A stretch of 59,407 nt of DNA from Candidatus Omnitrophica bacterium UBA6233. GTDB taxonomy: Bacteria; Omnitrophota; Gorgyraeia; Gygaellales; Profunditerraquicolaceae. The position numbers were made by a program, and so were the translations under genes. Positions within the stretch are counted from its first letter, which is position 1; every line of letters starts with the position of its first letter. The notes beneath the pieces are model-generated. The model was not told the DNA's origin and made no database searches. It was given only the letters and a program-made list of their open reading frames with translations. Positions 1-8,358 of this stretch are shown here, piece by piece. The stretch is from positions 1-59,407 of the forward strand of contig DJWJ01000038.1 of the NCBI GenBank assembly GCA_002440965.1. Direction: 5' to 3'.

Positions 1-207
1 CTATTCTTTAACCTTGAACGGCCCAATACTTACAAAGAACATAAGACTCCTTGGCAGTTAGCCCAAGAGAAAAAGCCTGACCTAGATAAACGATTACTTA
101 TGACAGCTGCTATTGACCTTGATGTATTGCTTAAAAACTACCTTGCTTTTGTGGATCAAGGGGGTAAGGATCTATTGACTAATCCCTTATGGCAAGTTTT
201 TGCTTAA
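1..207 (+). CDS. C-terminal fragment of a DDE integrase/transposase-like protein (5' end outside window)
   Basis: Frame 1 is open from the window edge and ends at TAA 205-207, giving 68 residues. It contains FFNLERPNTYKEHKTPWQLA. An N-x-x-RP...TPW/E block is typical of the end of the integrase catalytic core in IS3/IS481-like transposases. The start and the DDE residues lie outside the window, so family and integrity cannot be judged. It is the only convincing plus-strand gene. Its stop codon overlaps the stop of the convergent minus-strand gene by 4 bp, so the two genes share the bases TTAA. This suggests an insertion-sequence end directly beside the sugar-nucleotide operon. Confidence 0.6.
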   Translation, partial: LFFNLERPNTYKEHKTPWQLAQEKKPDLDKRLLMTAAIDLDVLLKNYLAFVDQGGKDLLTNPLWQVFA

Positions 208-953
208 AAAGGAATGGTTATCCCGGCTTCTACAGACTGTTCATTTTGGCGGGATTTCAATCTTATAAAAGCTTTGGCGTCAAGATGTTCCAAGAATTTA
301 TGTGTCATAGTAAGAGTTATGCTTAAAGGCTTGCCAAACTCGTTATTAAGGGCAAAAGTTATCTTGTCCGGGCCAAAGGTTGCCGAAGCCCCGAACTCTA
401 TTTCTTTTATCCTGCCTTGCCCATAATCCATTTGAAATGAGAGGCTTAAGTTGCGGCCGAATTTCCACTGGCCGTATAAAATAACCAGTTGGCCTTGGGT
501 TAGCCGGCTTTTACGCGTGCCTATGCCGATACGATAGCGAATTTCTCCTTCTTTAGGATAAAGCGACGGCGACTCAAGCTGGACTTTGAATTCAAAACGC
601 GAGGTTGAGCTTCCTTCCAGTATATAGACAAGCTTATTCGCGGAAGATATGTTCCAGTGGCCCTTAAAGGTCAATACATCCGGGCCTTCGCCGCAGTTGT
701 ATTGAATCTGCTGGTTTTTATTTATTTTCCAAGCGCCCGTGAAGGTATATTTATCCGGTTTTTTGGCCGTGCCCATGCGCGCTTTGGCTTCGAAAACCAG
801 TTCGTTGTATTCATTGGCGCGCCAAACGCCTTTAAGTTTGACTACGCGCAGTTTTTGACGTTTGGTTTTGGATATGGTTTGGATGGTTTCGATGACCAGA
901 GAATCGGATTCGGCCGCAATAAAACGCTTGCGGAGATTATCGGTAAGCTTCAT
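204..953 (-). CDS. Unknown beta-rich protein with repeated G-x-W units
   Basis: 249 residues, not matched to a named family. It contains a repeated pattern, roughly hydrophobic-x-F/L-x-G-x-W followed about 8-10 residues later by a short hydrophobic strand. The G-x-W units are at residues 42-44 (KGVW), 73-75 (TGAW), 98-100 (KGHW) and 161-163 (YGQW). Each looks like a beta hairpin, so a beta-solenoid or barrel-like fold is plausible. There is no signal peptide or membrane segment. The N-terminus is charged and may be helical. Its start overlaps the end of the upstream epimerase gene by 17 bp, so it is probably the last gene of the sugar-nucleotide operon. Function is not inferable from sequence. 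Confidence 0.7.
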   Translation of the reverse strand: MKLTDNLRKRFIAAESDSLVIETIQTISKTKRQKLRVVKLKGVWRANEYNELVFEAKARMGTAKKPDKYTFTGAWKINKNQQIQYNCGEGPDVLTFKGHWNISSANKLVYILEGSSTSRFEFKVQLESPSLYPKEGEIRYRIGIGTRKSRLTQGQLVILYGQWKFGRNLSLSFQMDYGQGRIKEIEFGASATFGPDKITFALNNEFGKPLSITLTMTHKFLEHLDAKAFIRLKSRQNEQSVEAGITIPF

Positions 954-1986
954 AGATTTCTTTGATTGTGCCTTCTATGCCGTATTTATATTGCCAATCC
1001 GGGTAATGCGATTTGAATTTGGAGACATCGCTAATCCACCAGACGTGGTCGCCGATACGATTAGTAGCGATATATTCATAATCAAGTTTCTCGCCGCTTA
1101 GTTTCTCGCACATTTCTATTGCTTCAAGGACCGAAACGTTGGCAAACCTTCCTCCGCCTATGTTATAGACTTCTCCGCGGCGGGGATGCTGGAAATAATG
1201 ATAAAAGGCGTTTACCAGATCAAAAGAATGGATATTATCCCTGACCTGTTTGCCTTTGTAGCCATAAATTTTATATTTGCGTTTTGTTACGCAGCATTTA
1301 ACCAAATAGGATAAAAATCCGTGCAGTTCCACTCCGGAATGCAGCGGGCCGGTAAGACAGCCGGCGCGAAAAATTCCCGTCTTAAGGCCGAAATATTTTC
1401 CATATTCCTGCGTCATAATGTCGGCGGCTAATTTTGAGGAACCAAAGACTGAATGCAGGCAATTATCGATACTCATATCCTCATCTATGCCGTTATAATA
1501 CTTGTGGCTTTCCGGAATCTCAAAACGTTTTTCTTTTTCAATCAAAGGAAGGCGGTTTGGGGTATCGCCGTAGACTTTATTGGTAGAGGTAAAAATAAAA
1601 ACCGACTTGGGACAAAACTTACGGAAGGCTTCGAGCAACACAAGGGTTCCGCCGGCATTTATTCCAAAATCCACAATCGGATCTTTTGCCGCCCAATCGT
1701 GGGAAGGCTGGGCCGCCGTATGGACGATTAAAGCGATTTGCGAGCCATACTTCTTGAAGATTCTGTTTATTTTGGTTTCGTTACGGATATCGACGGAGAA
1801 ATGAGTATAGTTTTTGTATTGTTTGCGCAGGCGTTTTTTATTCCAAAGGATTGAGCCATCCGCGCCAAAGAAACTTTTGCGCATATTATTATCAATTCCG
1901 ACGATATCAAAGCCTTTGTCCGCGAAGAAGCTGACGGTTTCAGAGCCGATTAAGCCGCAAGAACCTGTAATCAGGACAATGGACAT
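937..1986 (-). CDS. NAD-dependent epimerase/dehydratase, CDP-paratose 2-epimerase-like
   Basis: 349-residue extended SDR enzyme acting on nucleotide sugars in the cytoplasm. The NAD-binding motif is GSCGLIGS (residues 8-15), with D32 at the end of beta-2. The stretch with DNNMRKSFFG and WN resembles CDP-paratose 2-epimerase (tyvelose epimerase) relatives. TSTNKVYG (133-140) supplies the Ser/Thr of the active site. The usual YxxxK motif reads FGSSK (F181, K185), so the catalytic tyrosine position is Phe. From memory, this is common in a subgroup of these relatives, so the exact reaction is uncertain. It lies 2 bp after rmlB and is likely involved in making a surface-glycan precursor. Confidence 0.75.
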   Translation of the reverse strand: MSIVLITGSCGLIGSETVSFFADKGFDIVGIDNNMRKSFFGADGSILWNKKRLRKQYKNYTHFSVDIRNETKINRIFKKYGSQIALIVHTAAQPSHDWAAKDPIVDFGINAGGTLVLLEAFRKFCPKSVFIFTSTNKVYGDTPNRLPLIEKEKRFEIPESHKYYNGIDEDMSIDNCLHSVFGSSKLAADIMTQEYGKYFGLKTGIFRAGCLTGPLHSGVELHGFLSYLVKCCVTKRKYKIYGYKGKQVRDNIHSFDLVNAFYHYFQHPRRGEVYNIGGGRFANVSVLEAIEMCEKLSGEKLDYEYIATNRIGDHVWWISDVSKFKSHYPDWQYKYGIEGTIKEIYEAYR

Positions 1987-1988
1987 TT

Positions 1989-3008
1989 CTATTTATTATA
2001 TAGTTTGTTGATATCTTTTAATTTGCTCTTAAGCCAAGTTTGATGCTCAAGCGACCAAGCAACGGTGAGTTTAAGGCCCTGGGCAAGCGAGATATCCGGT
2101 TTCCAGCCGATCTCTCCGGCAGTTTTTGCCGAATTAAGGCTGTATCTTATATCATGGCCGAGGCGGTCTGAGACAAATGCGAATCTGCCGGGATTGGCTC
2201 CCAGGGTTTTGAGTAACAATTTTACTGTATCGATGTTTCTGCTCTCGCAGGCGCCGCCTAAATTATAGACTTCTCCGGCTTTTCCTTTTTTTAGTATCGC
2301 CAAAATACCCCGCGCGCAATCATCAACATAGAGCCATTCGCGCACGTTCAAACCTTTGCCATAAACCGGAATTTTGCCACCCTCCAATATTCTAAGGATA
2401 GCCAGTGGAATCAATTTTTCCGGATACTGCCAAGGGCCATAATTATTTGAAGGGCGAATGATTATCGCGGGGAATTTGTAGGTCCTGATATAGGCTTGAA
2501 CCAAAAGGTCTGCTGCCGCTTTGGAAGCGGCGTAAGGGCTGTTTGGCTTAATAGGGGAATTCTCGGTAAACTTGCCATTGGCGATTTCTCCGTAAACCTC
2601 GTCGGTGGAAATAAAAATAAACTTACTTACTCCGTGTTTACGGGAGGCGTCAAGAAGAACTTGTGTGCCCTTGACATTGGTTTCAATGAATGGCGCGGCA
2701 TCATTAATGCTGCGGTCTACGTGGCTCTCGGCGGCAAAATGAACTACGCTATCCGGCTTTTCCTGAGAAAAAATAGACCTGATTTTGTTTTTATCGCAGA
2801 TATCGGTTTTGTAGAACTTAAAACTTTCTTTTAATTCTTTAAGGCGCTTGAGGTCGCCGGCATAGGTAAGCTTGTCAATAACTATAGGGACGGTTCTATT
2901 CTTATGGCCATTTAGCATAGAACCGTCCCTGATGAATAATCGCACAAAAGCGCTGCCGATAAACCCGGCGCCGCCGGTAATTAATATTTTAGGTATTCTT
3001 TTACGCAT
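1989..3008 (-). CDS. rmlB: dTDP-glucose 4,6-dehydratase
   Basis: 339-residue extended SDR converting dTDP-glucose to dTDP-4-keto-6-deoxyglucose. NAD motif GGAGFIGS is at 12-19, IDKLTYAG at 44-51, the catalytic STDEVYGE with T135-D136-E137, and Y159/K163 in PYAASK. It is slightly longer than usual near the N-terminus. Residues about 27-41 (RDGSMLNGHKNRTVP) are encoded by a 45-bp REP-like palindrome (2886-2930) lying in frame between the first helix and beta-2. All catalytic residues are intact. It overlaps the upstream reductase gene by 28 bp, so translation is probably coupled. Confidence 0.93.
   Translation of the reverse strand: MRKRIPKILITGGAGFIGSAFVRLFIRDGSMLNGHKNRTVPIVIDKLTYAGDLKRLKELKESFKFYKTDICDKNKIRSIFSQEKPDSVVHFAAESHVDRSINDAAPFIETNVKGTQVLLDASRKHGVSKFIFISTDEVYGEIANGKFTENSPIKPNSPYAASKAAADLLVQAYIRTYKFPAIIIRPSNNYGPWQYPEKLIPLAILRILEGGKIPVYGKGLNVREWLYVDDCARGILAILKKGKAGEVYNLGGACESRNIDTVKLLLKTLGANPGRFAFVSDRLGHDIRYSLNSAKTAGEIGWKPDISLAQGLKLTVAWSLEHQTWLKSKLKDINKLYNK
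2886..2930 (-). repeat. REP-like palindrome, copy 1, inside rmlB
   Basis: The perfect 14-bp inverted arms AGGGACGGTTCTAT (2886-2899) and ATAGAACCGTCCCT (2917-2930) flank a 17-nt loop. On the minus strand the loop reads GCTAAATGGCCATAAGA, nearly identical to the loop of the copy at 6104-6149 in the opposite orientation. The whole element is in frame within rmlB and is read as 15 amino acids. The sequence resembles REP/RAYT-type mobile palindromes; no transposase for it is in the window. Confidence 0.9.
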
Positions 3009-3802
3009 TCTTCCAGAACCGAATCAATCGGCCTCACTTTAAAACCTGTTTTCTCGAGTTTACGCGTGGACAGGAGTAAATTCGTGCGCACTAACCCTAA
3101 TTTACGGAAATCAATTGTTTCATACTTAAAATCCGGCGCGTATTTCCTGTAAACTTCCATTAACTCGGGGTAGCTTAATCCGCCTTTATTTACCAAATTG
3201 TAAATTCCTCTGGCGTCAATTTTAAGCAAATGTTCCAACGCCCGGATAAAATCAGGAATATAGGTTACCGAATTTTTCAAAGTTATGACTTTTCCATATT
3301 TAATCAATTTATCCAAGACGTTTTTGGGATGCGGTTGGTTCAACAGCGGAATCCGGATGCGGCAAATTAGAATATTATATTTCCTACTAAGTTCGGCCAA
3401 GGCTAACTCGGGATAAATCTTGGAGCGGCTATAAAACAGGCCGAAGAAATCCGGGGTTTTTTCTTCCGCTAGCGGCTTATCCAAAGAATAGTTAAATTTA
3501 AAAATACATCCGCTGCTGATATGCACCAGTTTTATGTTGTTGCGCAAAGCGGCTTCGGCCAAAATAAGCGGAACAAAACTGTTGGCAAGCAGGGTAGCGT
3601 CTTTATCCAGCTCGCAGTCATCCACATTGTTCTTTCCGGTCGAGCCTATGCAATTAATGATGATTTTAGGGTTATACTTTTTGATTATTTTTTCGGCGTC
3701 CTTAAAATTCCGGATGAAACTTGAGCAAATAGCGCAGTCAAAAGCCTTTTGCAGTTTCTCGCCGATAAAACCTTTGCCTAAGATTAATATTTTGTTATTC
3801 AT
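2981..3802 (-). CDS. RmlD-like dTDP-4-keto-6-deoxyhexose reductase (SDR)
   Basis: 273 residues with a Rossmann motif GKGFIGE (9-15), a Ser pair at 96-97 (ISSGCIF) and YSRSK (Y124/K128), giving the S-Y-K triad of extended SDRs. Length and motifs fit the RmlD/sugar-nucleotide reductase family. It is encoded between rmlA and rmlB and overlaps both (8 bp and 28 bp). No rmlC epimerase is in the window. The enzyme may therefore reduce the 4-keto sugar directly, giving a D-configured 6-deoxyhexose rather than L-rhamnose. That specificity is inference. Confidence 0.75.
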   Translation of the reverse strand: MNNKILILGKGFIGEKLQKAFDCAICSSFIRNFKDAEKIIKKYNPKIIINCIGSTGKNNVDDCELDKDATLLANSFVPLILAEAALRNNIKLVHISSGCIFKFNYSLDKPLAEEKTPDFFGLFYSRSKIYPELALAELSRKYNILICRIRIPLLNQPHPKNVLDKLIKYGKVITLKNSVTYIPDFIRALEHLLKIDARGIYNLVNKGGLSYPELMEVYRKYAPDFKYETIDFRKLGLVRTNLLLSTRKLEKTGFKVRPIDSVLEECVKEYLKY

Positions 3803-4661
3803 TTTTTAGTAAATCCTTCAGGTAATCGCCGTAACTGGTGGGGATCTGCGCGGCTAATTTTAACAGGCGCTTCTTGTCGATATAACCCATTCGATAGCTG
3901 ACTTCTTCGATACAGCCGATTTTCAGGCCCTGCCTCTCTTCGATTGTTTTAATAAATGTCGAGGCGTCGATTAATGATTCGTAAGTTCCGGTATCCAGCC
4001 AAGCGTAACCGCGGCCGAGAAATTTAACTTCCAGCCTGCCTTTTTTTATGTATTCATTATTGACTGCGGTAATCTCTAATTCTCCGCGGCTCGAAGGCTT
4101 AATTTTTTTAGCGATATCAACCACTTTGTTATCATAAAAATACAGGCCGGAAACAACCCAGTTGGTTTGAGGATTTTTCGGCTTTTCCCTTATAGCCGAC
4201 ACCTTGCAATTTTTATTAAATTCAATTACTCCGTAACGGGCAGGATCTTTGACATAATAACCGAATACTAGCGCGCCTTCTTTGATTTTGGCTGCCTCCT
4301 GTAAAAGCTCGCCTAAATTGTATCCGTAGAAAATATTATCTCCGAGGATAAGACAAACGCTGGAATCTCCGATGAATTTCTCGGCGATGATGAAACTTTG
4401 GGCAATACCCCGGGGAGACTCCTGTTGCGCATACGAAAGCTTAATCCCCAGGCTTGCGCCGTCACCCAACAGGTCCTTAAAACGGGGTAAATCTTTGGGA
4501 GTGGAAATAATCAGGATATCCTTTATTCCGGACAGCAGCAAAACCGAAAGCGGATAATAGATCATCGGCTTGTCGTAAACAGGAAGCATCTGCTTGCAAA
4601 CGCCTTTAGTGATAGGATAGAGCCGCGTAGCTTTTCCGCCAGCCAGAATTATGCCTTTCAT
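3795..4661 (-). CDS. rmlA: Glucose-1-phosphate thymidylyltransferase
   Basis: 288 residues. This cytoplasmic enzyme joins dTTP and glucose-1-phosphate to make dTDP-glucose, the first step of the dTDP-6-deoxyhexose pathway. The nucleotide-binding signature is MKGIILAGGKATRLYPITKG, where the usual G-T-R-L is A-T-R-L. KQMLPVYDKPMIYYPLS, the GDNIFYG block and EKPKNP follow, all typical of RmlA. The gene overlaps the downstream reductase by 8 bp and the upstream SemiSWEET gene by 4 bp, consistent with a tightly coupled operon. Confidence 0.95.
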   Translation of the reverse strand: MKGIILAGGKATRLYPITKGVCKQMLPVYDKPMIYYPLSVLLLSGIKDILIISTPKDLPRFKDLLGDGASLGIKLSYAQQESPRGIAQSFIIAEKFIGDSSVCLILGDNIFYGYNLGELLQEAAKIKEGALVFGYYVKDPARYGVIEFNKNCKVSAIREKPKNPQTNWVVSGLYFYDNKVVDIAKKIKPSSRGELEITAVNNEYIKKGRLEVKFLGRGYAWLDTGTYESLIDASTFIKTIEERQGLKIGCIEEVSYRMGYIDKKRLLKLAAQIPTSYGDYLKDLLKNE

Positions 4662-4921
4662 TTAGCCCCCTTGCCAAATTTAAAATATAAGAATATGAGC
4701 ACGGACAAAGTTATTATGGTTATTACATTTGCGATGATGATTACCGGGTCCCGCCGGAGAATCCCGTAAATTATCCAGAGAAAAACTCCCATGGAGAGCT
4801 GGAATAAAGTGATGGGGCTGACGTCTTTAACAGATTTGGTCCGCAACGACCTGATTATCTGCGGAACAAAAGAAAACATTGTTAAGGTAGCGGCGCTTAG
4901 GCCGATTAGGGTACAGAGCAT
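4658..4921 (-). CDS. SemiSWEET/PQ-loop small membrane transporter
   Basis: 87 residues with three predicted membrane helices and a PQ motif (FVPQ, residues 18-21) in the first helix, followed by the charged turn RSLRTKSVKD. This is the three-helix bundle of bacterial SemiSWEETs, which dimerise to pass small sugars down a gradient. The 4-bp overlap with rmlA suggests co-expression with sugar-nucleotide synthesis. The substrate is unknown. Confidence 0.85.
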   Translation of the reverse strand: MLCTLIGLSAATLTMFSFVPQIIRSLRTKSVKDVSPITLFQLSMGVFLWIIYGILRRDPVIIIANVITIITLSVLIFLYFKFGKGAK

Positions 4922-4930
4922 AATTGAAAA

Positions 4931-6091
4931 TTATAGCACAATTTTTAGGAACCTGCGGGAGCCGGCCTTAAGAATGCCGCCCGCTTTAGGAACAAAATCT
5001 TCCTTCTCTATCTTCTGATTGTCAAAAGTTATTGCGCCTTGCTTAATCAGCCTGCGGGCTTCATTGCCGCTTGCGGCTAACTTGCTTTCGGTGAGTATAG
5101 TAACTATTGTTTTTTGGGAATCGGATTTAAATTCGGGCATATCCTGAGGAATCTCTTTTTGGGAAAAAACCCGCTGGAATTCCAACGCTTCTTTTTCTGC
5201 GGCTTCTTTTGAATGATATTGAGAGATTATAATTTTGGCTAAATTTACTTTGGCTTCTTTGGGATGCATATTCTTGATATTATCCAGATTTTCCCCTGTA
5301 AGTAACTCATAGTATTTAAGCATAAGCTCGTCGGAAACAGACATAATTTTGCCAAACATCTCTTTTGGCGATTCGTTTATGCCAATGTAGTTGCCGTAAG
5401 ACTTACTCATTTTCTGAATGCCGTCAGTCCCCTCTAAAAGCGGCATAGTGATAACAATCTGCTGAGGCTGACCGTAGTCCTTCTGCATCTGCCTGCCCAT
5501 TAAAAGATTAAATTTCTGGTCAGTTCCACCCAACTCTATATCTGCCTTGAGCTCTACAGAATCATAGCCCTGTATCAACGGATACATAAATTCCAGTATT
5601 GAAATATCCTCCCCGCTAACATAACGTTTCTTAAAATCTTCTCTGGCGAGCATTTGAGCAACGCTAGAATGCGTAGTTAGATGTAACAAACCGAATATGT
5701 CTATTTTACTAAGCCATTCGCTGTTAAACTTAATTTTAAGGCTTTCACTCCCGGTATCTAAAATTTTAGAAACTTGCGTTTTATAGGATTCTGCATTTTT
5801 AAGAACTTCTTCCCTGGTAAGTTGTTTTCTTTTCTCTGAACGACCAGTAGGATCTCCGATTTGACCGGTAAGATCACCGATAAGAAAATAAACTTCGTGG
5901 CCTAAATCCTGAAACTGACGCAATTTCCTTAAAAGCACGGTATGCCCCAGATGCAAATCCGGAGCTGTAGGATCAAAACCGGCTTTGATTTTAAGCGGAC
6001 GATTCTCCCCGAGCTTTTTACGCAATTCCACTTCGGAGATTAAATCCACTGCTCCACGCTTAATGATCTCTACTTGCTTATTGATATCCAT
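4931..6091 (-). CDS. tyrS: Tyrosyl-tRNA synthetase
   Basis: 386-residue class I synthetase charging tRNA-Tyr. The HIGH-type signature is HLGH (47-50), KMSKS is at 227-231, and a C-terminal S4-like RNA-binding region covers about residues 325-386. Order and length fit the TyrZ-type bacterial enzyme. No clear Shine-Dalgarno precedes the ATG. A REP-like palindrome (6104-6149) ends about 12 bp upstream of the start, so the RBS region may have been displaced or may sit in the hairpin. Confidence 0.95.
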   Translation of the reverse strand: MDINKQVEIIKRGAVDLISEVELRKKLGENRPLKIKAGFDPTAPDLHLGHTVLLRKLRQFQDLGHEVYFLIGDLTGQIGDPTGRSEKRKQLTREEVLKNAESYKTQVSKILDTGSESLKIKFNSEWLSKIDIFGLLHLTTHSSVAQMLAREDFKKRYVSGEDISILEFMYPLIQGYDSVELKADIELGGTDQKFNLLMGRQMQKDYGQPQQIVITMPLLEGTDGIQKMSKSYGNYIGINESPKEMFGKIMSVSDELMLKYYELLTGENLDNIKNMHPKEAKVNLAKIIISQYHSKEAAEKEALEFQRVFSQKEIPQDMPEFKSDSQKTIVTILTESKLAASGNEARRLIKQGAITFDNQKIEKEDFVPKAGGILKAGSRRFLKIVL

Positions 6092-6103
6092 ATTTTTTCA
6101 TAT

Positions 6104-6149
6104 AGGGACGGTTCTATGCTAAATGGCTATATAGAATAGAACCGTCCCT
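6104..6149 (+). repeat. REP-like palindrome, copy 2, between rpsA and tyrS
   Basis: Perfect 14-bp arms AGGGACGGTTCTAT (6104-6117) and ATAGAACCGTCCCT (6136-6149) flank an 18-nt loop starting GCTAAATGGC. It matches the rmlB copy in both arms and loop but in the opposite orientation. Near-identity implies recent spread. It occupies the whole rpsA-tyrS gap and may act as a hairpin in the message. Confidence 0.92.
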
Positions 6150-6161
6150 GTTTTTAATGTT

Positions 6162-7703
6162 TTATATCCTCGCTGTTAAACCTATCTTGGCCTGCTCCAC
6201 ATCCACTTTAATCACCTTAACCTGAATTTTGTTTCCGGGATTTAATTTGGATACGGAATCTTTATCAATCTCGCTGGAATAAATCAACCCCTCCAGATCA
6301 TCCTCCATTTTTACAAAAACACCAAAGTCGGTAAGATTGACTACTTCCGCTTCTAAAACCGTATCTAATGGATATTTTTCGGCAATCTTGCCCCAAGGAT
6401 TTTCCTGAAGCTGTTTTAAGCCTAAGGCGATACGCCTGTTTTGGCTATCAACGGAAATAACCATCACATCAACCTTCTGGCCCTTCTTTAATACATCTTG
6501 CGGATGGCCGATTCTCTTGGTCCAAGACATATCGGAAACATGAATCATTCCCTCCAGGCTATTATCCAATTCGACAAACGCGCCATAATCGGTAAATCCC
6601 CGCACTTTGCCGCTGACGGTAGAACCTTGCGCATATTTCGATTCGGCATCTAACCACGGATTCTGCTCTAATTGTTTTAAGCTGAGCGAAATCCTGCGCG
6701 AGTCTTTATCAACGCTGATAATCTGGGTCTCGAGCATATCTCCGACGGCAAACATCTCCTGCGGATTATTGATTCTCTTGGTCCAGGAGATTTCGGAAAC
6801 ATGAATCAACCCTTCGACCCCTTTTTCCAACTCTACAAATACGCCATACGGGAGAATATTGACAACTTTGCCTTTTACCTTTGCGCCTACACTGAATTTA
6901 CTGACAATGTCGGACCACGGATCAGGCATTCTTTGTTTCAAGCCCAAAGAGATTTTACCGGATTCTTTGTCTAAGTTAAGAATCACAACCTCGATTTTAC
7001 CGCCTAAAGCGACTATCTCCGAAGGATGGCTTATCTTTGACCAAGACATATCGGTAATATGCAAAAGCCCATCCACCCCGCCTAAATCGATAAAGGCTCC
7101 GAAATCCGTTATTGCCTTGACTGTTCCCGGAACAATACTCCCGATTTTTAACTCCTGCCAGATTCTATCCTTAGCGACATCTCTTTCTTTCTGCACGGCT
7201 TCCCTGCGGCTTAATATTATACTGCGCCTCAGGTTATTGACCTTAACAATCTTGAACTGGAAAGATTTATAAAGTATATCTTTATCCGCGATATTCTTAA
7301 AAGCGGATAACGATAGAGGCAAAAATCCTTCTATCCCCATAACATCGACGAGGAATCCGCCTTTAACTTTCTTAACCGGCCTTCCTTCAATAAGCGTCCC
7401 TTCGTGGGAAAACTTAACCACTTGATCCCAGCCCTGTATACTTATCGCCTTCTCTCGGCTCAACACGATATTTCCGGCATCATTTTCTATTGACTCCAGG
7501 AAAAACTCGATTTCTTTGCCCACTTCCAAATCCGCTTTTGAGAATTCGGTAATAGGAACTACTCCTTCAGATTTAAAACCTACATCCACTAAAACCTCTT
7601 TTTGCTTTATGGCTACGATTTTACCCGTTACCACATGCCCTTCTTTAATAATCTTGATGCTTTCATTATACAATTGTTCTAATTCCTGCCTTGAGCCTGT
7701 CAT
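6162..7703 (-). CDS. rpsA: Ribosomal protein S1
   Basis: 513 residues containing six S1 (OB-fold) RNA-binding domains, roughly at residues 19-86, 100-170, 186-258, 272-344, 359-431 and 446-513. Domains 3-5 carry the conserved GxVxxxxxFGxFVxL...GLxHxSxxSW pattern and end in LGLKQ/LSLKQ. Six domains is the usual number for long bacterial S1. It has a strong RBS (AAGGAG about 9 nt before the ATG). The neighbouring plsC matches the cmk-plsC-rpsA order seen in other bacteria, but cmk is not here. Confidence 0.95.
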   Translation of the reverse strand: MTGSRQELEQLYNESIKIIKEGHVVTGKIVAIKQKEVLVDVGFKSEGVVPITEFSKADLEVGKEIEFFLESIENDAGNIVLSREKAISIQGWDQVVKFSHEGTLIEGRPVKKVKGGFLVDVMGIEGFLPLSLSAFKNIADKDILYKSFQFKIVKVNNLRRSIILSRREAVQKERDVAKDRIWQELKIGSIVPGTVKAITDFGAFIDLGGVDGLLHITDMSWSKISHPSEIVALGGKIEVVILNLDKESGKISLGLKQRMPDPWSDIVSKFSVGAKVKGKVVNILPYGVFVELEKGVEGLIHVSEISWTKRINNPQEMFAVGDMLETQIISVDKDSRRISLSLKQLEQNPWLDAESKYAQGSTVSGKVRGFTDYGAFVELDNSLEGMIHVSDMSWTKRIGHPQDVLKKGQKVDVMVISVDSQNRRIALGLKQLQENPWGKIAEKYPLDTVLEAEVVNLTDFGVFVKMEDDLEGLIYSSEIDKDSVSKLNPGNKIQVKVIKVDVEQAKIGLTARI

Positions 7704-7761
7704 TTTAAATTCTCCTTTACGATTTATTATTTAGTTTTGAACTAACCTCTTAACTGAATAG

Positions 7762-8358
7762 TTAATTATTCTCGTTTGCTAAATTCTTTATGTTAGCCAT
7801 TATCATTTCAGAAATTTCATGATAAGGCTTCCCCCTTTCTATATGGATTTCTTTGCCAAACACTACTTTTACCTTTGCCAAGCACAATCTTCTTGTTCCC
7901 CTCGGCAAGGCTACTTCTGTTCCCGACACAAACGCAGGAATGACCGGCACATTCAACTTATCCGCCAAAAATCCCGCGCCTGGTTCAGGGTCGACAAACG
8001 CGGTCTCCTTTGTCCGGCGCGTTCCTTCGGGAAACAAAGCTAACCCGTTTCCCGACTTGGCGTTACTAAGCGCTTTTCTTATCGCTGATAGGTCCGCTGA
8101 ACCGCGCCTTACAGGTATGACATTAACTGCCTTAAGCCATCCGGAAAGAACTGGATAGTTAAACAGGGTATTCTTAGCCATAAAACTTACACTGCGCGGG
8201 CACGCCGTCCCAACCGCAATAGGATCCAAATAGCTAAAATGGTTGCTGACCAGAATAAATCCGCCTGTTTCAGGGATGAATTCCCTGCCTTTAAATTCAA
8301 TACGGAAAAAAAGCTTGCACAATAGAAGAAGTATAAACCTGCTAAGCCTATACGCCAT
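7762..8358 (-). CDS. plsC: 1-acyl-sn-glycerol-3-phosphate acyltransferase
   Basis: 198 residues. This membrane-associated enzyme acylates lysophosphatidic acid to phosphatidic acid. The catalytic HX4D motif is NHFSYLDP (H40, D45) and the substrate-binding FPEGTR is at 109-114. The hydrophobic N-terminus (LSRFILLLLCKLFF) anchors it in the membrane. It is shorter than the E. coli enzyme but normal for this family. It overlaps the upstream phosphohexomutase gene by 11 bp and precedes rpsA. Confidence 0.9.
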   Translation of the reverse strand: MAYRLSRFILLLLCKLFFRIEFKGREFIPETGGFILVSNHFSYLDPIAVGTACPRSVSFMAKNTLFNYPVLSGWLKAVNVIPVRRGSADLSAIRKALSNAKSGNGLALFPEGTRRTKETAFVDPEPGAGFLADKLNVPVIPAFVSGTEVALPRGTRRLCLAKVKVVFGKEIHIERGKPYHEISEMIMANIKNLANENN

